From: Rhynchopus euleeides
Taxonomy: Eukaryota > Euglenozoa > Diplonemea > Diplonemida > Diplonemidae
Assembly: GCA_963210315.1 (NCBI GenBank)
Contig: OY723251.1
Span: 1,798,001-1,862,000 of the forward strand
Reading direction: 5' to 3'
Length of the DNA stretch: 64,000 nt
A program made the position numbers and the translations under genes. The notes beneath the pieces are model-generated. The model made no database searches. It was given only the letters and a program-made list of their open reading frames with translations, and was not told the origin of the DNA. Of the stretch, positions 11,507 to 21,941 are shown piece after piece. Numbering within the stretch: the first letter of the stretch is position 1; each line of letters opens with the position of its first letter.

Positions 11507-12503
11507 CACGGTGGGATCTTGTAAATTTTACATGTATACCGTATACGTAAATATTATGGAACGTAAATATTATGGAACGGGCCCATTTTTGGCCGGTCCG
11601 TTCCATAATATTTACGTTCCATAATATTTACAGGGCCAGTTGGGGACTCGGTGGTGAGGACGGCTTGCGTCAGGAATCGCGCGAAAAGTGCACGAGTAGG
11701 TCCCGTCAGGGACTCTGTATGCCGTCCGATCACCTGGTCCAAGTCCCCGAGTCGCAGAAAGCCCTGTAAATATTATGGAACGAAAAAAATCTGGAACGCC
11801 AACCCACCAGCGTTCCAAAATATTTACGTTCCATAATATTTACGTTCCATAATATTTACGTTCCAAAATATTTACGTATACGGTAACTACAAGTATATAC
11901 ATGTATTATACATGTATAATACTTGCATGTCAACTATTATACATGTATAATACATGTATATGCCTGAAATATACATGTAAAATACATGTATAATACTTGC
12001 ATGTCAACTATTATACATGTATTTTTACTTGATATACATGTATTTTACATGTATATTTCAGGCATTTACATGTATTTTACATGTATAATACTTGTCATGC
12101 AAGTATTATACATGTAAAATACTTGCATGCAAGTAAAATACATGTATTTTACTTGCATGCAAGTATTTTACTTGTCATGCAAGTATTATACATGTATTTT
12201 ACTTGTCATGCAAGTATTTTACATGTATAATACTTGCATGACAAGTATTATACATGTAAAATACATGTAAATGCCTGAAATATACATGTAAAATACATGT
12301 ATATCAAGTAAAAATACATGTATAATAGTTGACATGCAAGTATTATACTTGTATTTTTACTTGATATACATGTATTTTACATGTATATTTCAGGCATATA
12401 CATGTATTATACATGTATAATAGTTGACATGCAAGTATTATACATGTATAATACATGTATATACTTGTAGTTATACATGTAAAATTTACAAGATCCCACC
12501 GTG
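11507..12503. repeat. ~600 bp TACATGTA palindrome within inverted GATCCCACCGTG borders
   Basis: From 11886 to about 12480 the DNA consists of ATACATGTAT, ACTTGCATG and CATGCAAGT units. The whole block is also one large inverted repeat centred near 12175. The outer borders are CACGGTGGGATC (11507-11518) and its complement (12492-12503), each followed inward by TTGTAAATTTTACATG. Copy B of the TA-flanked MITE sits inside the left side. No coding potential. The structure could extrude a cruciform. Confidence 0.85.
11539..11883 (-). mobile_element. TA-flanked MITE, copy B (345 bp)
   Basis: The reverse-orientation copy of the element at 1244-1556: same CCGTATACG ends, same GC-rich core, TA on both sides (11537-11538 and 11884-11885). 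It is about 32 bp longer because one inverted end carries extra copies of the 16 bp CGTTCCATAATATTTA unit. The core is nearly identical to copy A, which suggests recent spread. Confidence 0.8.
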
Positions 12504-12514
12504 CCTTTTACGTG

Positions 12515-13613
12515 GACAAACACGATTTTTCAAAAAACCGGCGCAGAGGCCCCAAAGCCCCCGTAAACCCTCCAAACCCCCCCAGATCGGTCCGGAAACC
12601 CATCGAACCCCACTTTTCCACCATTCCGGGCACCTCAGGTGCCCGAATTGGGGTACCTAAATTTTGTGCCACCGTTTGGTACCGTACAGTGCCACTGTGT
12701 GGGAGGTTGGAAAAGAAAATGCCCCAACACACCACATCTGAGGGTTGCAATGCATGTTGCTTGCCAACCACGTCATCCGGTGGGTGTCAGGCGCTATGTA
12801 GGTGGCATTAGCCAGGTCTTCGATGTGTTCTGGCTTGTATATATACCTCCCTGCCACCATGCACCGGGAGGCTGCCTGTAGGTACGGAACAGTCCAGATG
12901 GTCGTGTGATTCCTGTGCAGCAGTGCTCCACAACCGGGATGTGTTGACAACGACTGTTGCAACACGAGCTGTACATTCCGGGAACACATGAAGTGCGCTG
13001 TCGTGGTACCCATTGTGCCAGAATTGGTAGTTGCTGCGGTCTACTTTGCCTGGCCCAAGAGCACTGGTACTGAACGGTGCAATATGCGTGGCGAGGTGAA
13101 TACAACGGAAGCGCGCAAAGTCAATACAGCTCTCGGATGGCGGGTGGTGGTGCCACTAGTGTGTGACGTTCACTCGAGGATACAACGCATCACAATGAAT
13201 CAGCAACCGTGGACCGAGTACAATACGCTCTCTGTGGCTGGTGTGGGGGACAAAGGCAGTGCCTGTGCCGCAGGCAGGGAGGTATATATACAAGCCAGAA
13301 CACATCGAAGACCTGGCTAATGCCACCTACATAGCGCCTGACACCCACCGGATGACGTGGTTGGCAAGCAACATGCATTGCAACCCTCAGATGTGGTGTG
13401 TTGGGGCATTTTCTTTTCCAACCTCCCACACAGTGGCACTGTACGGTACCAAACGGTGGCACAAAATTTAGGTACCCCAATTCGGGCACCTGAGGTGCCC
13501 GGAATGGTGGAAAAGTGGGGTTCGATGGGTTTCCAGACCGATCTGGGGGGGTTTGGAGGGTTTACGGGGGCTTTGGGGCCTCTGCGCCGGTTTTTTGAAA
13601 AATCGTGTTTGTC
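12515..13613. mobile_element. fold-back element with two 341 bp inverted arms
   Basis: The left arm (12515-12855) and right arm (13273-13613) are near-perfect inverted complements. The arms start GACAAACACGATTTTTC and end at GGCTTGTATATATACC. The 417 bp centre is unique and has no recognised protein. The left flank directly abuts the palindromic array border. Matching open frames in the two arms are copies of the same non-coding arm. Confidence 0.85.
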
Positions 13614-14140
13614 ACCCCCATTTGACCCCCCCTAGGGGGGGGGGGGGGGGCGGGGGGGGGGCTTCACCTAAATTCCCCGGCTACCCGCCGGGTACCCGTA
13701 TTGGATTAGTGTGATGTGGTGGCGCGGGTCCGGGAAGATCGGGTGGTGGGACTTTCCAACCCCCCCCCCCCCCCGCCCCTACGTGGGGATCTCCATCGTC
13801 TCGTAGTTGTTTCAGTGGTCAGGTAAACCCGCAGCTCCGCAAACAACACTGTTTCTAACACTGTGTCGTCGGCTTCCGCCCTGCCTGTCACCTCGACAAG
13901 CAGCAGACACCCGAGAGTAGCAGCGCCCGGTTCGCCCCCGGGACCAAGAAAAAACGTGGCAAGGTTGCTACAGTTGGCTCGATGACGCACGCACCCGCCC
14001 GCCTGCCCGCCCCTCAATCCCGTTACTTCCCGGTTGTTGCATTCCCGTGTAGACCACCCGCACCCGTTGCCTTTCCCCCTGTGTCCCAGTTTCCGGCATT
14101 CTGACCACCCGCAACAGGCGCGCGCTCACACATGTGAGAG
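13614..14140. other. non-coding stretch before the transposase gene
   Basis: Begins with a long poly-G tract (about 13630-13660) and has a poly-C tract near 13760. It should hold the left end of the transposon, but no inverted repeat pairing with sequence after 16925 was found by eye. Confidence 0.4.
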
Positions 14141-15256
14141 ATGAGCACCCCGAGAGGGAGGGGCGCTGTGAAGAGAACGTGCTCGGCTTGCAGTTCGTCT
14201 GACGCTTTGCTCTTCCGGGTGGAGAACCTTCCGGACTGCCTTCTCGTGGTTCTTGGTGTGAAGGCCGCGCAGCCCACCCCACAGCGACGTGGTCGCCCCC
14301 CAAAGACCGACAAGCCTCCATCCCCTCCGCCTCAGCCCCTTCTGGACCTATGCGAGCAGTGTTTGGGCAACCAGATCTCGTTGGAAACGAAGCCCCCCTG
14401 TGCAAGCAAATTCTTCGGCTGTTTGCAACATGTCTCGCAGAGTAACGTGCTGTCGCCCGACCAGCTTGCGAGGCTGGGCGTCCCGAGCTGGGTCGACCCC
14501 CGTCGTGCAGTGTGCCAGCCATGCGTCCTGAAGGTCCGGGCGGCTACGACCAAGTCGCCTCGTCGGGCGCAGACGGATGCCGACCTTCTGCTGCGTCTGG
14601 GTCTGTCATCAGAGAGCGGCATCCTGAACTACCAGCAGAGGGAGGTCCTCCACCGCCTGATCTCCGGGGCAGAGGAGCAGCTTGGCAGGAAGCTCCAGCT
14701 TACCCTCCCTCACAGCTGCCGACGGATGCTGAAGCGGCATGCCAGTGATGCAGAACGGTGTCCTCAGAAACGGCCCCGCTTCCCCGACGGACTCACAGAG
14801 TCCGTAGTCGCGATGTACGAGGCGTACTCGCGGCAGGGGTTCAGAGCACGGCTGAAGTCGGGTGAGCGGCAGCGCTTCTTGGTGCAGAACCCTAAGAAAA
14901 TTTGGGAACTGCACCAAGAAAAGCACCCTGGCCTTTCCTGTTCGCTACGGGCTTTTTATCGTCTTCGCCCCCCCCACGTGACGATAAAGAGCCGTGAGGA
15001 CGGCTCTGCCTGCATGAGGCGAGTCGAGTTGCAGCTACTGTTGGAGGACTGGCAAGAACTCACACAGGCTCGCTGCTCCTGCTCTGCAACACCGCCTCAG
15101 TCAGTTGACGATCTTGTGCGTGCGTTTGTGTGCGCGACTACCCCATGCGTCTCTGCAACGCAGGTGCCCGTGCTTGACAGTCACTGCTGCTTGCGCAGCG
15201 GGGGTCTGTACCGAGGATGGTTGCGGGGTGATGCCTTGGTGCCAATGCATGCCTGA
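14141..15256 (+). CDS. DDE-type transposase, N-terminal part
   Basis: The first of three open segments that read as one transposase gene. The N-terminus has paired cysteines (CSAC near residue 11; CEQC and CQPC further on), as in zinc-binding DNA-recognition regions. It is followed by a basic, helix-rich middle and a FYRLRPPHV motif at about residue 286, typical of a widespread eukaryotic transposase-like family whose RNase H-fold catalytic core lies downstream. Protein-like reading continues until about 15163, after which the next segment carries on in another frame. A GT at 15164 joined to an AG at 15214-15215 (52 nt) would restore the frame. A simple frameshift in a dying copy is the alternative. 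The start ATG at 14141 is the first in frame with protein-like sequence. Confidence 0.6.
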   Translation: MSTPRGRGAVKRTCSACSSSDALLFRVENLPDCLLVVLGVKAAQPTPQRRGRPPKTDKPPSPPPQPLLDLCEQCLGNQISLETKPPCASKFFGCLQHVSQSNVLSPDQLARLGVPSWVDPRRAVCQPCVLKVRAATTKSPRRAQTDADLLLRLGLSSESGILNYQQREVLHRLISGAEEQLGRKLQLTLPHSCRRMLKRHASDAERCPQKRPRFPDGLTESVVAMYEAYSRQGFRARLKSGERQRFLVQNPKKIWELHQEKHPGLSCSLRAFYRLRPPHVTIKSREDGSACMRRVELQLLLEDWQELTQARCSCSATPPQSVDDLVRAFVCATTPCVSATQVPVLDSHCCLRSGGLYRGWLRGDALVPMHA

Positions 15257-16019
15257 TCTTGTGAAGTCAGGGGTGACAGTCCGTTCCCGCCGCTTCCGTC
15301 GTGGTAAATTCCCTAGTGAAAAGGGTATTAAAACCACCATCATTGCGGAAGATGCCGATTGTGCGGCATGGCAGAAGCGTGCTGCTGTTGCGACAACCCG
15401 TTACGTAGAGCACAAGTTCGTTCGCAACAGGCAGGACCAGGCACGGGCTCAGGGCAATGGCGCGTACTCTCTGCTTTCTGACTTTGCAGCGAGGTGGCGT
15501 CCACGATCGGAGCGAGGACCTACCCACGCCAACTACAACCCCCGATCCACAAGTATCTTGGTCAACATGCTGCAATTCCGCCCGACTGCGATGGGTGAGC
15601 CGCATTACATTACCTACTTCGTCATCTCTCCCGTGGCAAAACAGGATCGCAACTTTGTGAATGCCGCGCATGCGAAGTTGCTCTCAAAACTTCTCTCGGA
15701 CGATGTAACCGTGACCTCTGTCTGGTCTGATGGCGGATCGCATTTCAAGTGCAGCGGCCTTGCTTCCTTTCTACAGGCGTACCCGGGTATCACAGTGAAT
15801 TTCCGTGCGTCGGATCATGGCAAGGATGTCTACGACGCTGAGGGTGGGGTGCTGAAGTCCGCTGCCTCGCTGGCTAACCTCCGGTCTACGTCCCTTGCAA
15901 CACCCATCGCACATGCTGCAGCTCTGGTTGATTGGGGGAAAGAGAACTTTCGTTGCAAAGACCTTGCTGGTAATGCGTCACGGAAGGTCCTGGAGCGTGA
16001 TTTCGTGTTTCTTTCCTAA
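15216..16019 (+). CDS. DDE-type transposase, catalytic core
   Basis: Carries the RNase H-fold signature of the family: an aspartate in LLSDFAARW (about 15475), then W-S-D-G-G-x-H-F-K (about 15723), then H-G-K-x-x-x-D-x-x-G-G (about 15815). The first two aspartates are the likely metal ligands. The third acidic residue is not certain. The segment ends in a TAA at 16017 that lies within TTTCTTTCCTAACAG, a good 3' splice site, and the frame continues unchanged after it. In-frame introns that would remove the stop are 15987-16022 (36 nt) or 15927-16022 (96 nt). The donor GTAATG at 15970 looks better but would shift the frame. Whether the gene is active is unclear. Confidence 0.65.
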   Translation, partial: DGCGVMPWCQCMPDLVKSGVTVRSRRFRRGKFPSEKGIKTTIIAEDADCAAWQKRAAVATTRYVEHKFVRNRQDQARAQGNGAYSLLSDFAARWRPRSERGPTHANYNPRSTSILVNMLQFRPTAMGEPHYITYFVISPVAKQDRNFVNAAHAKLLSKLLSDDVTVTSVWSDGGSHFKCSGLASFLQAYPGITVNFRASDHGKDVYDAEGGVLKSAASLANLRSTSLATPIAHAAALVDWGKENFRCKDLAGNASRKVLERDFVFLS

Positions 16020-16022
16020 CAG

Positions 16023-16925
16023 GAGATCGCCGACTGGGCGGCATCTTCTCGCCGCTACGCGACGATGGATGGTATCCGCCTGTATCACAGCTTCTGCGCT
16101 GACACCACTGATGGCTTCAAGGTGGTCGGCAAGAAAGTGACGTGTCCCTGCCCTCCGACAGGCTGCGATGAAGGGTGTGTGAACCTGACGAAGGGATTCA
16201 GGAAGGTTTGGGTCCCCGAGCCCTACGTGCCGACCGCGACCGTGCCGCGGCCTTCCCGGGTCCCCGAGTACCCGTCTGAGAAGCCTGCGGACGATGTCAT
16301 TTCCGTTACTGATGAGGACAGTCGCAGCTGCACTTCTGGATCTGACGTTAACACGTACATGTCCACGAGCTGCAGCTCCGCCACTGACTCGGAGGATACA
16401 CCTCACGATCCCCGCGATGCTACTGACTTTGTGTACCACCCTACGGAGGACACAGCGACCGACAACGGTACTCGCTCTTTCGTGGTGTACGACTCCGCCC
16501 CAGCGTGGGATTCGGGTCGGGGGTTGGACATGTTGTGTGCGGCACTTGCACCTTGGGGGAGTGTTGAACGGCGTGTACGTAATGTACAAGTATCCGTTGA
16601 GTGCGGTTACATTGCGCTGATTCGAGCCCAGCACCACCTCGCAGGGAAGGAGGTGACGGCCACTGCGCCCTCGAGAAAAACCATTCTGAGCTTTGCGAAA
16701 GAAGTCTTCGGTCTGTCTTATCCTCAGGTGGGGCATTTGCCAATGCTCGGCTGCCCTGAGGTTTCTGTGTGGACAGAGAAGCATCTTGGGAGTGAGGTAC
16801 TCCAGTTAAATCAGGTTGATGATATTTCTCGCCTCCCTCACCGGAGCGTCGTGTACCTGGAGAACAGTAAGAAGAGGGTCGCAGGACACTTCGTGTTTGT
16901 GGTGCATGAAGAAGCAGAATCATGA
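16023..16925 (+). CDS. DDE-type transposase, C-terminal part
   Basis: Continues the catalytic segment in the same frame after the putative splice acceptor. It begins EIADWAASSRRYATMDGIRL, then LYHSF and a Cys pair (CPCPPTGC), the order expected after the catalytic domain in this family. It is followed by a Ser/Asp/Thr-rich linker and a C-terminal globular part ending at 16925. An internal ATG at 16065 is probably not the real start. The segment has no independent function that can be recognised. The coding style resembles the host genes (high third-position GC). Confidence 0.55.
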   Translation, partial: EIADWAASSRRYATMDGIRLYHSFCADTTDGFKVVGKKVTCPCPPTGCDEGCVNLTKGFRKVWVPEPYVPTATVPRPSRVPEYPSEKPADDVISVTDEDSRSCTSGSDVNTYMSTSCSSATDSEDTPHDPRDATDFVYHPTEDTATDNGTRSFVVYDSAPAWDSGRGLDMLCAALAPWGSVERRVRNVQVSVECGYIALIRAQHHLAGKEVTATAPSRKTILSFAKEVFGLSYPQVGHLPMLGCPEVSVWTEKHLGSEVLQLNQVDDISRLPHRSVVYLENSKKRVAGHFVFVVHEEAES

Positions 16926-17020
16926 GGCGATTGAGCAGGAATCTCAAAAGGTCGGCTGCCCCGCCCCACCGCCCCCCTTTCCCCCAATTTGCCGCTCCTC
17001 TCCCTGCCACCACTTCCCGA

Positions 17021-17623
17021 AAAATTTCGAATTCGACATGTCCCCGGGATTTCTACTATGTCGAAGATTTCGACCATTGGGTTAAGAAAACCTAAAAATA
17101 TAGGGGGGAGGTGCTGCAGGATTGCACTGAAAATTTTATCTAACTCGGTCAAAATTCCAGGCACGGGGTTTATCAGTCCAAAAGTGCCCAGGAGCCCGCA
17201 GGAGGGGGGTAAACCAAAGGGTCCCCCCTGGGGTTTTTTGACCCAAAAATTTCGAATTCGACATGTCCCCGGGATTTCTACTATGTCGAAGATTTCGACC
17301 ATTGGGTTAAGAAAACCTAAAAATATAGGGGGGAGGTGCTGCAGGATTGCACTGAAAATTTTATCTAACTCGGTCAAAATTCCAGGCACGGGGTTTATCA
17401 GTCCAAAAGTGCCCAGGAGCCCGCAGGAGGGGGGTAAACCAAAGGGTCCCCCCTGGGGTTTTTTGACCCAAAAATTTCGAATTCGACATGTCCCCGGGAT
17501 TTCTACTATGTCGAAGATTTCGACCATTGGGTTAAGAAAACCTAAAAATATAGGGGGGAGGTGCTGCAGGATTGCACTGAAAATTTTATCTAACTCGGTC
17601 AAAATTCCAGGCACGGGGTTTAA
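17021..17623 (+). repeat. 225 bp tandem repeat, about 2.7 copies
   Basis: Three essentially identical units start at 17021, 17246 and 17471 with AAAATTTCGAATTCGACATG. The last is truncated after GGCACGGGGTTTA. Because 225 is divisible by 3, open frames run through on both strands and give a repeated peptide (MSKISTIGLRKPKNIGG on plus). This is probably incidental, since the sequence has no protein-like codon pattern. Confidence 0.95.
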
Positions 17624-18970
17624 TGCTTCGGGACAGCCACCCACACACCCGTACCCCCCCTCCCCCCCTCCCCCGTTCCTTCGGTGGGTGGGGTGGGTGA
17701 GTGGATAGGGTGTGGTGGCAGTTCCCTCACTGAAAACACATTCCACGTGTGGGTTTGGGGAACGCATCAAGAGCGGAGTTGCTCGGTTTGTTCTCCACAC
17801 ACTCTCCAAAACTTGATGTCACGTGCATGTGTGTGGTGGAGTGATGTGGAGTGGTGTGTGAGTGTGCCCCCCCCCCCTCCCCCGTCTCTGCATTTTATGT
17901 TTCTCTACTTCACCCCCCCCTACTTTCACCCCTGCTGCCACGCTGCCATTTTGTTTGCCTGTTCTGCTTTTTCGACCACCGGCATTATTTTTATTCGTCA
18001 CCCCCCCCCCCCCTCTCCCCCCACCTCACGCCGTAGTAGGAATCAGGCATGCAGTGCTCGAGTCCCCCCCTGCCTTTGCCCCCCCCCCCCCCGGGTGCTG
18101 GTGAGCTTTCTTCACACTTTATTCAGCGCAAAAAAAATCACCACACGAAACTTATTCCCGGGCATGCAAAAACCCCCCCCCACCACCACCCCCGCTGGTA
18201 GTGTCTCGCAGGCAGAGAATGAGGGAAGGGTTTGGGCCAGGAATCACCGGATATCAAGGTGTCTTGTTTTTTTAGGGCTACCGTTTTCGCTGGAGTGGGT
18301 GGCAAAATGTCGCCAAAGAGAAGGGTGTGCGCTGTCGGGGGGGTCGCAGGGGGAGGGGGGAGGGAAGGAGGCCTTTGCTCAGAACTGCAGAAAATTGAAG
18401 ATATCGTATCAGTTCTCGTGCGTTAGAATTTTTGTGGACTTTCTGTCCGGCGCGGGTCCGCTCATTCAACATAGCAAACGCTCGAAGTGCAGAACAGTGA
18501 ATTGCCTCGCAGAACCGGAGACAATCTGGCACAGTTTTTGACAGAGCGAAGGCTCCCCGTAAGTTGATACGTCGATATGAGATGTCCCTCCCCCACCTGC
18601 CGCAAACGGTTCGCGTTGCATGGGGTGGTGGGTGGCCTCAGAGTTCAATCGGTGGGACCTACACTGAGAAGATCTTCACACGTGAGTGTGAGGCGGGAAC
18701 CAGGAGAACCATTGTGTGCGCGAAGCTTTGTTCCGTTCGTACAAACACAGAACGCAACTCCAAGTCTTTTTCTGCCCCTTATTGTCGTCGGGGTTTTCCT
18801 TTTTATTTATCCCGTGTGGACGCGTCAACGCATCAAGGAAACGGTAGCAAAAGTGCAGAACGATCACGGGGACACGTTTCCCTTTTTCGGACCCAACTGC
18901 TCTGATTTCTACGTTGTTCTTCTTGAAGCGATTTCAGAGCACCATGCCTGGCGTGATGGTCTTATTTGTC
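17624..18970. other. low-complexity intergenic region
   Basis: Poly-C runs, CT-rich and GT-rich stretches and no supported gene. One 39 bp segment (18733-18771) is annotated separately as a match to the retrotransposon repeat at 34.5 kb. Confidence 0.4.
18733..18771 (+). repeat. remnant of the retrotransposon terminal repeat
   Basis: CCGTTCGTACAAACACAGAA and the following bases are the reverse complement, with one or two changes, of the 41 bp direct repeat found twice after the RT gene (34530-34570 and 34645-34685). No RT or recombinase sequence surrounds it. It may be a solo end or a small non-autonomous relative on the opposite strand. Confidence 0.65.
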
Positions 18971-19356
18971 AGTTTCGGGCGTAGCCAACTCAGAAAGCTC
19001 CCCGTGCGGATGACGGGAGGGGGTGGGAGGAGGGGGGTGTTCTGCGTTCGGAAGAACACCAACTTTCGTTGCTCCCACCCCACCCCCACCCATTCTCTCT
19101 GGGACTTACTCGGTTGAATCGTTGCCTGTGTTGAAAAAAAAACGTCAACTCGCCAAAAAAAACTATCTGTGCCCCGCTGGATCGTAAAGTGACAGCAAAA
19201 CGAGACAACAAATCAATTTCTGCCGAAAGTTGTTTTGTTGTAACGCAGACCCCACTCTTGGTGTACACCACTCCCCGGTCTGATGAAGTGGTGTGAGTGG
19301 GGACGCACGATCCAGCTAAAGGCATAGAAAGTTTCCCCAGTTGGCTACGCCGAACT
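18971..19356. mobile_element. ~386 bp element with short inverted ends
   Basis: The ends AGTTTCGGGCGTAGCCAAC (18971) and GTTGGCTACGCCGAACT (19340) are imperfect inverted complements. Positions 19163-19265 inside it match, in reverse complement, the 100 bp block at 21795-21894. No coding capacity. Confidence 0.55.
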
Positions 19357-21117
19357 AACAAAAAAATAAAGCATCCCTTCCCTGTGAGCAGAGCTATTCC
19401 TAACTAGGGGTCCGGATTCCATGATTTTGAATTTCAGATTTTTCCTCTGTCTGGCGCGTTTTTTTTTTGCACTCTGTTTAGCGCGTTTTTTTTGCACTGC
19501 AGGAAAAAAAAATTCTGGGGAGGATTCACCGGAGTGGAGGGTGCTGAGGGGCTGAGCGGCTGGGGGGATGCTGCCTGTGAGGGAGAAGATGCACCAAGCA
19601 AAGACACACGGCCCCGGAGGGGCCGTGTGTCTGTGTTCAGTGGTGCATTCCTCCGCACCTCAGTGCACTCTCCGACCTGCATGTCTACGGGGGTCTGAGC
19701 CCACATGGCAACCCCGAGTAAGGGGTGCAAACAGACACCCCATGGCCAAAATGACCCCACCGCGATCCGCACAGATCCCAAATATTCAGAGGAACAGGGT
19801 TTTGAAAAACCTGTAAGTGGGGTCCCGCTGGGTGGGTGGTGTGGGTGGGCTGATTTCTGGCCTCCCAGTCACATCCTCCCTTCAGAAGTCCCTGAACCAG
19901 ACCCACATTTCATGGGTGAAACTTGGCACGCACACCACCAAAATGACCCCACTACGATCCGCACGGAGCTCAAATAATGCAATAACGCCAGTCATGTGCG
20001 GCGATGCGATCAGTTTTGAGCCCCCCAAACAGGTGCCTCAGTAGCGCGTTTTTTTGTATCCGATTTCGGTCACCAGCCCCCCGGACCCCCAGATTTAGGA
20101 AAAGCCCTGCCTGTGAGGCGGGGCGTCGAAATCGATCTATGCAGTGTCTCAGCAATTGAAAAGGAACAGTTCAAACTCACTTCTCGCTGAACGTGCACAC
20201 GTGTCTCAAGATGCGAAGTGCGGCTTTCTCCTAAGAATATGGAGGCCTGCACACCTCTCTCAAAAAGGCTTGCAACGCGATGGTATCGCCATGTGTGCAA
20301 GCTGCGTTCCCCCACCTCCAATGCACCCTCCCATGAATTGCTACGAGCGCGTGCGCACGAACTGTTCAAAAAAAATTTTGGCCAGTTGCCACAGCATGCT
20401 GCACATCACAACCTTCTCTGAAACTCATTTCAACTCAACTCTAACTGCATACGCATCCCCCATCTCCCACCCCAGGCCCCTTTCCCGGGCAGCTATTCCT
20501 CAAAGATATGATGTGGGTTAAACGTGGCCTGCGACCCAGTGGTGTCGGGGGGGGGGGGGGGGGGCGACGCAATTAAACAAAGTTCCCCTGTTGCTGAAGA
20601 ACAAGGGGTCAAGTCGAGATGGAGGCGATCGGAATGTTTGTGCCGCACACGACTGGCATGCATTGGGGAGTGGCGGGGGTTGGGGGGGGGGGGGGGAGGT
20701 GCGGGCTACTGCCGGGTTGCGATCAACACACACAGCTTGGGTGGTTGCAACACGGTTTCCCACCCCGACATCACATCACGGCAGGATGCAGGGGAGGACA
20801 ACAGAGGGTGGAGGGGGTGTGCGGGGTGTGAGGATGTTACCCGTTTTTTTCACGGCGATATTCGCAATTTTAAAGACATGGCACTGATTCGGAGCAGGGA
20901 GGGAGAGAAAGCCAGAGAGAGGGATATGCATGTCAAAGAAAGGTTGCTTTTGTTAGGCCGTTGTTTTTTTTTTGTTGCGTGAAAAAAAATTCTCCGCGTG
21001 TAGGTCCACACCCTCCCCCTTGGACCACCCCCCCCCCCCCTGTGACACACGCAAAAAACAACTTCTATTTTTTTTCGCAACGCTCGGTTTCATCTCAAAG
21101 AGAGAGCCTCTCTCAGA
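19357..21117. other. low-complexity intergenic region
   Basis: No gene is supported. It includes a perfect hairpin around ACACGGCCCC-GGAGGGGCCGTGT (about 19604-19632), long G tracts near 20548 and 20680, and CA/GT runs. Confidence 0.4.
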
Positions 21118-21225
21118 GGGGGTCTTCGCTACGGGGTGGTCGTCAGTGCATCTTGGTGCATTTCCTGTTGAATTAGGTGAAAACTGACGGAGTTTGTCGA
21201 AGTTTGTCGACCAGCGAAGACCCCC
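21118..21225. mobile_element. 108 bp MITE, GGGGGTCTTCGCT ends, AGA target duplication
   Basis: Inverted ends GGGGGTCTTCGCT and AGCGAAGACCCCC, with AGA immediately on each side (21115-21117 and 21226-21228). Related full copies lie at 47541-47644 and 51969-52076, each with its own 3 bp duplication. There is a partial copy in an intron at 50322. Three-base duplications fit a PIF/Harbinger- or CACTA-type mobilising enzyme, which is not in the window. Confidence 0.85.
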
Positions 21226-21748
21226 AGAGAGGGAGAAAGAGAGAGAGATTTTGGAAGAGTGCTGCCTCCTTCCCCGCCCCCCCCCCCGAAAGAACGAACA
21301 TTATCAACGCACAGCGCAGGGCCAATAAATTAATGGTGTGGTGAGGGGGGGGGGGATTTTTTTTCTAGGTGCGGCGTGTGTGCATGAAGGCCACCGGGAG
21401 TGTATATATCCATATACCTGTGTGGGGGAGGAGGCCCTGGGGGCATCCTTGGTTCTCTGCCCCACCAGCTCCCGATTTCGGCTTCTGTGCCGCCCAAGCA
21501 CCGGTAGGGGGTGGGGGGTCGGGGGTCGGGGGTCGGGGGAATGGTTTGTTTTCGAACTCACCCGCGCCCCCTCTTCCTCCTCCTGCCCCCCCCCCCTCCT
21601 CGCCTGACGCCAGCCTTGGTCCCCTCGTGCAACATCCCTTTGATGTGAAGATGTGGAAAAAAAAAGAGAAAATGTGTCTGAAAAAAAAGATGAGGGCGTT
21701 GTTTTGTGCGCCAAACCCGGAAAAACAATTCGCTGTTTTTTTCCCCCT

Positions 21749-21941
21749 ATTCTGTCCGATAGAGGAGTCATCCCAGAAGATATATTTGTGCGCGGCAGGG
21801 GTCTGCGTTCCAACAAAACAACTTTCGGCAGTAATTGGTTTGTTGTCTCGTTTTGCCGTCACTTTACGATCCAGCGGGGGCACAGATAGTCTCCTATTCT
21901 ATCCGATAGAGGAGTCATCCCAGAAGATATATTTGTGCGCG
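21749..21941 (+). repeat. 100 bp block between 46 bp direct repeats
   Basis: TATTCTGTCCGATAGAGGAG begins a 46 bp repeat at 21749-21794 that recurs with one change at 21895-21941. The 100 bp between them is the inverted counterpart of 19163-19265. The pattern could be a split-repeat end structure or an insertion flanked by a large duplication. Confidence 0.7.

Noticed and set aside
15970..16022. Intron with strong GTAATG donor in the transposase
   Set aside because: Its 53 nt length would shift the frame out of the conserved continuation after 16023. It was kept only as an alternative if the upstream frame is wrong.
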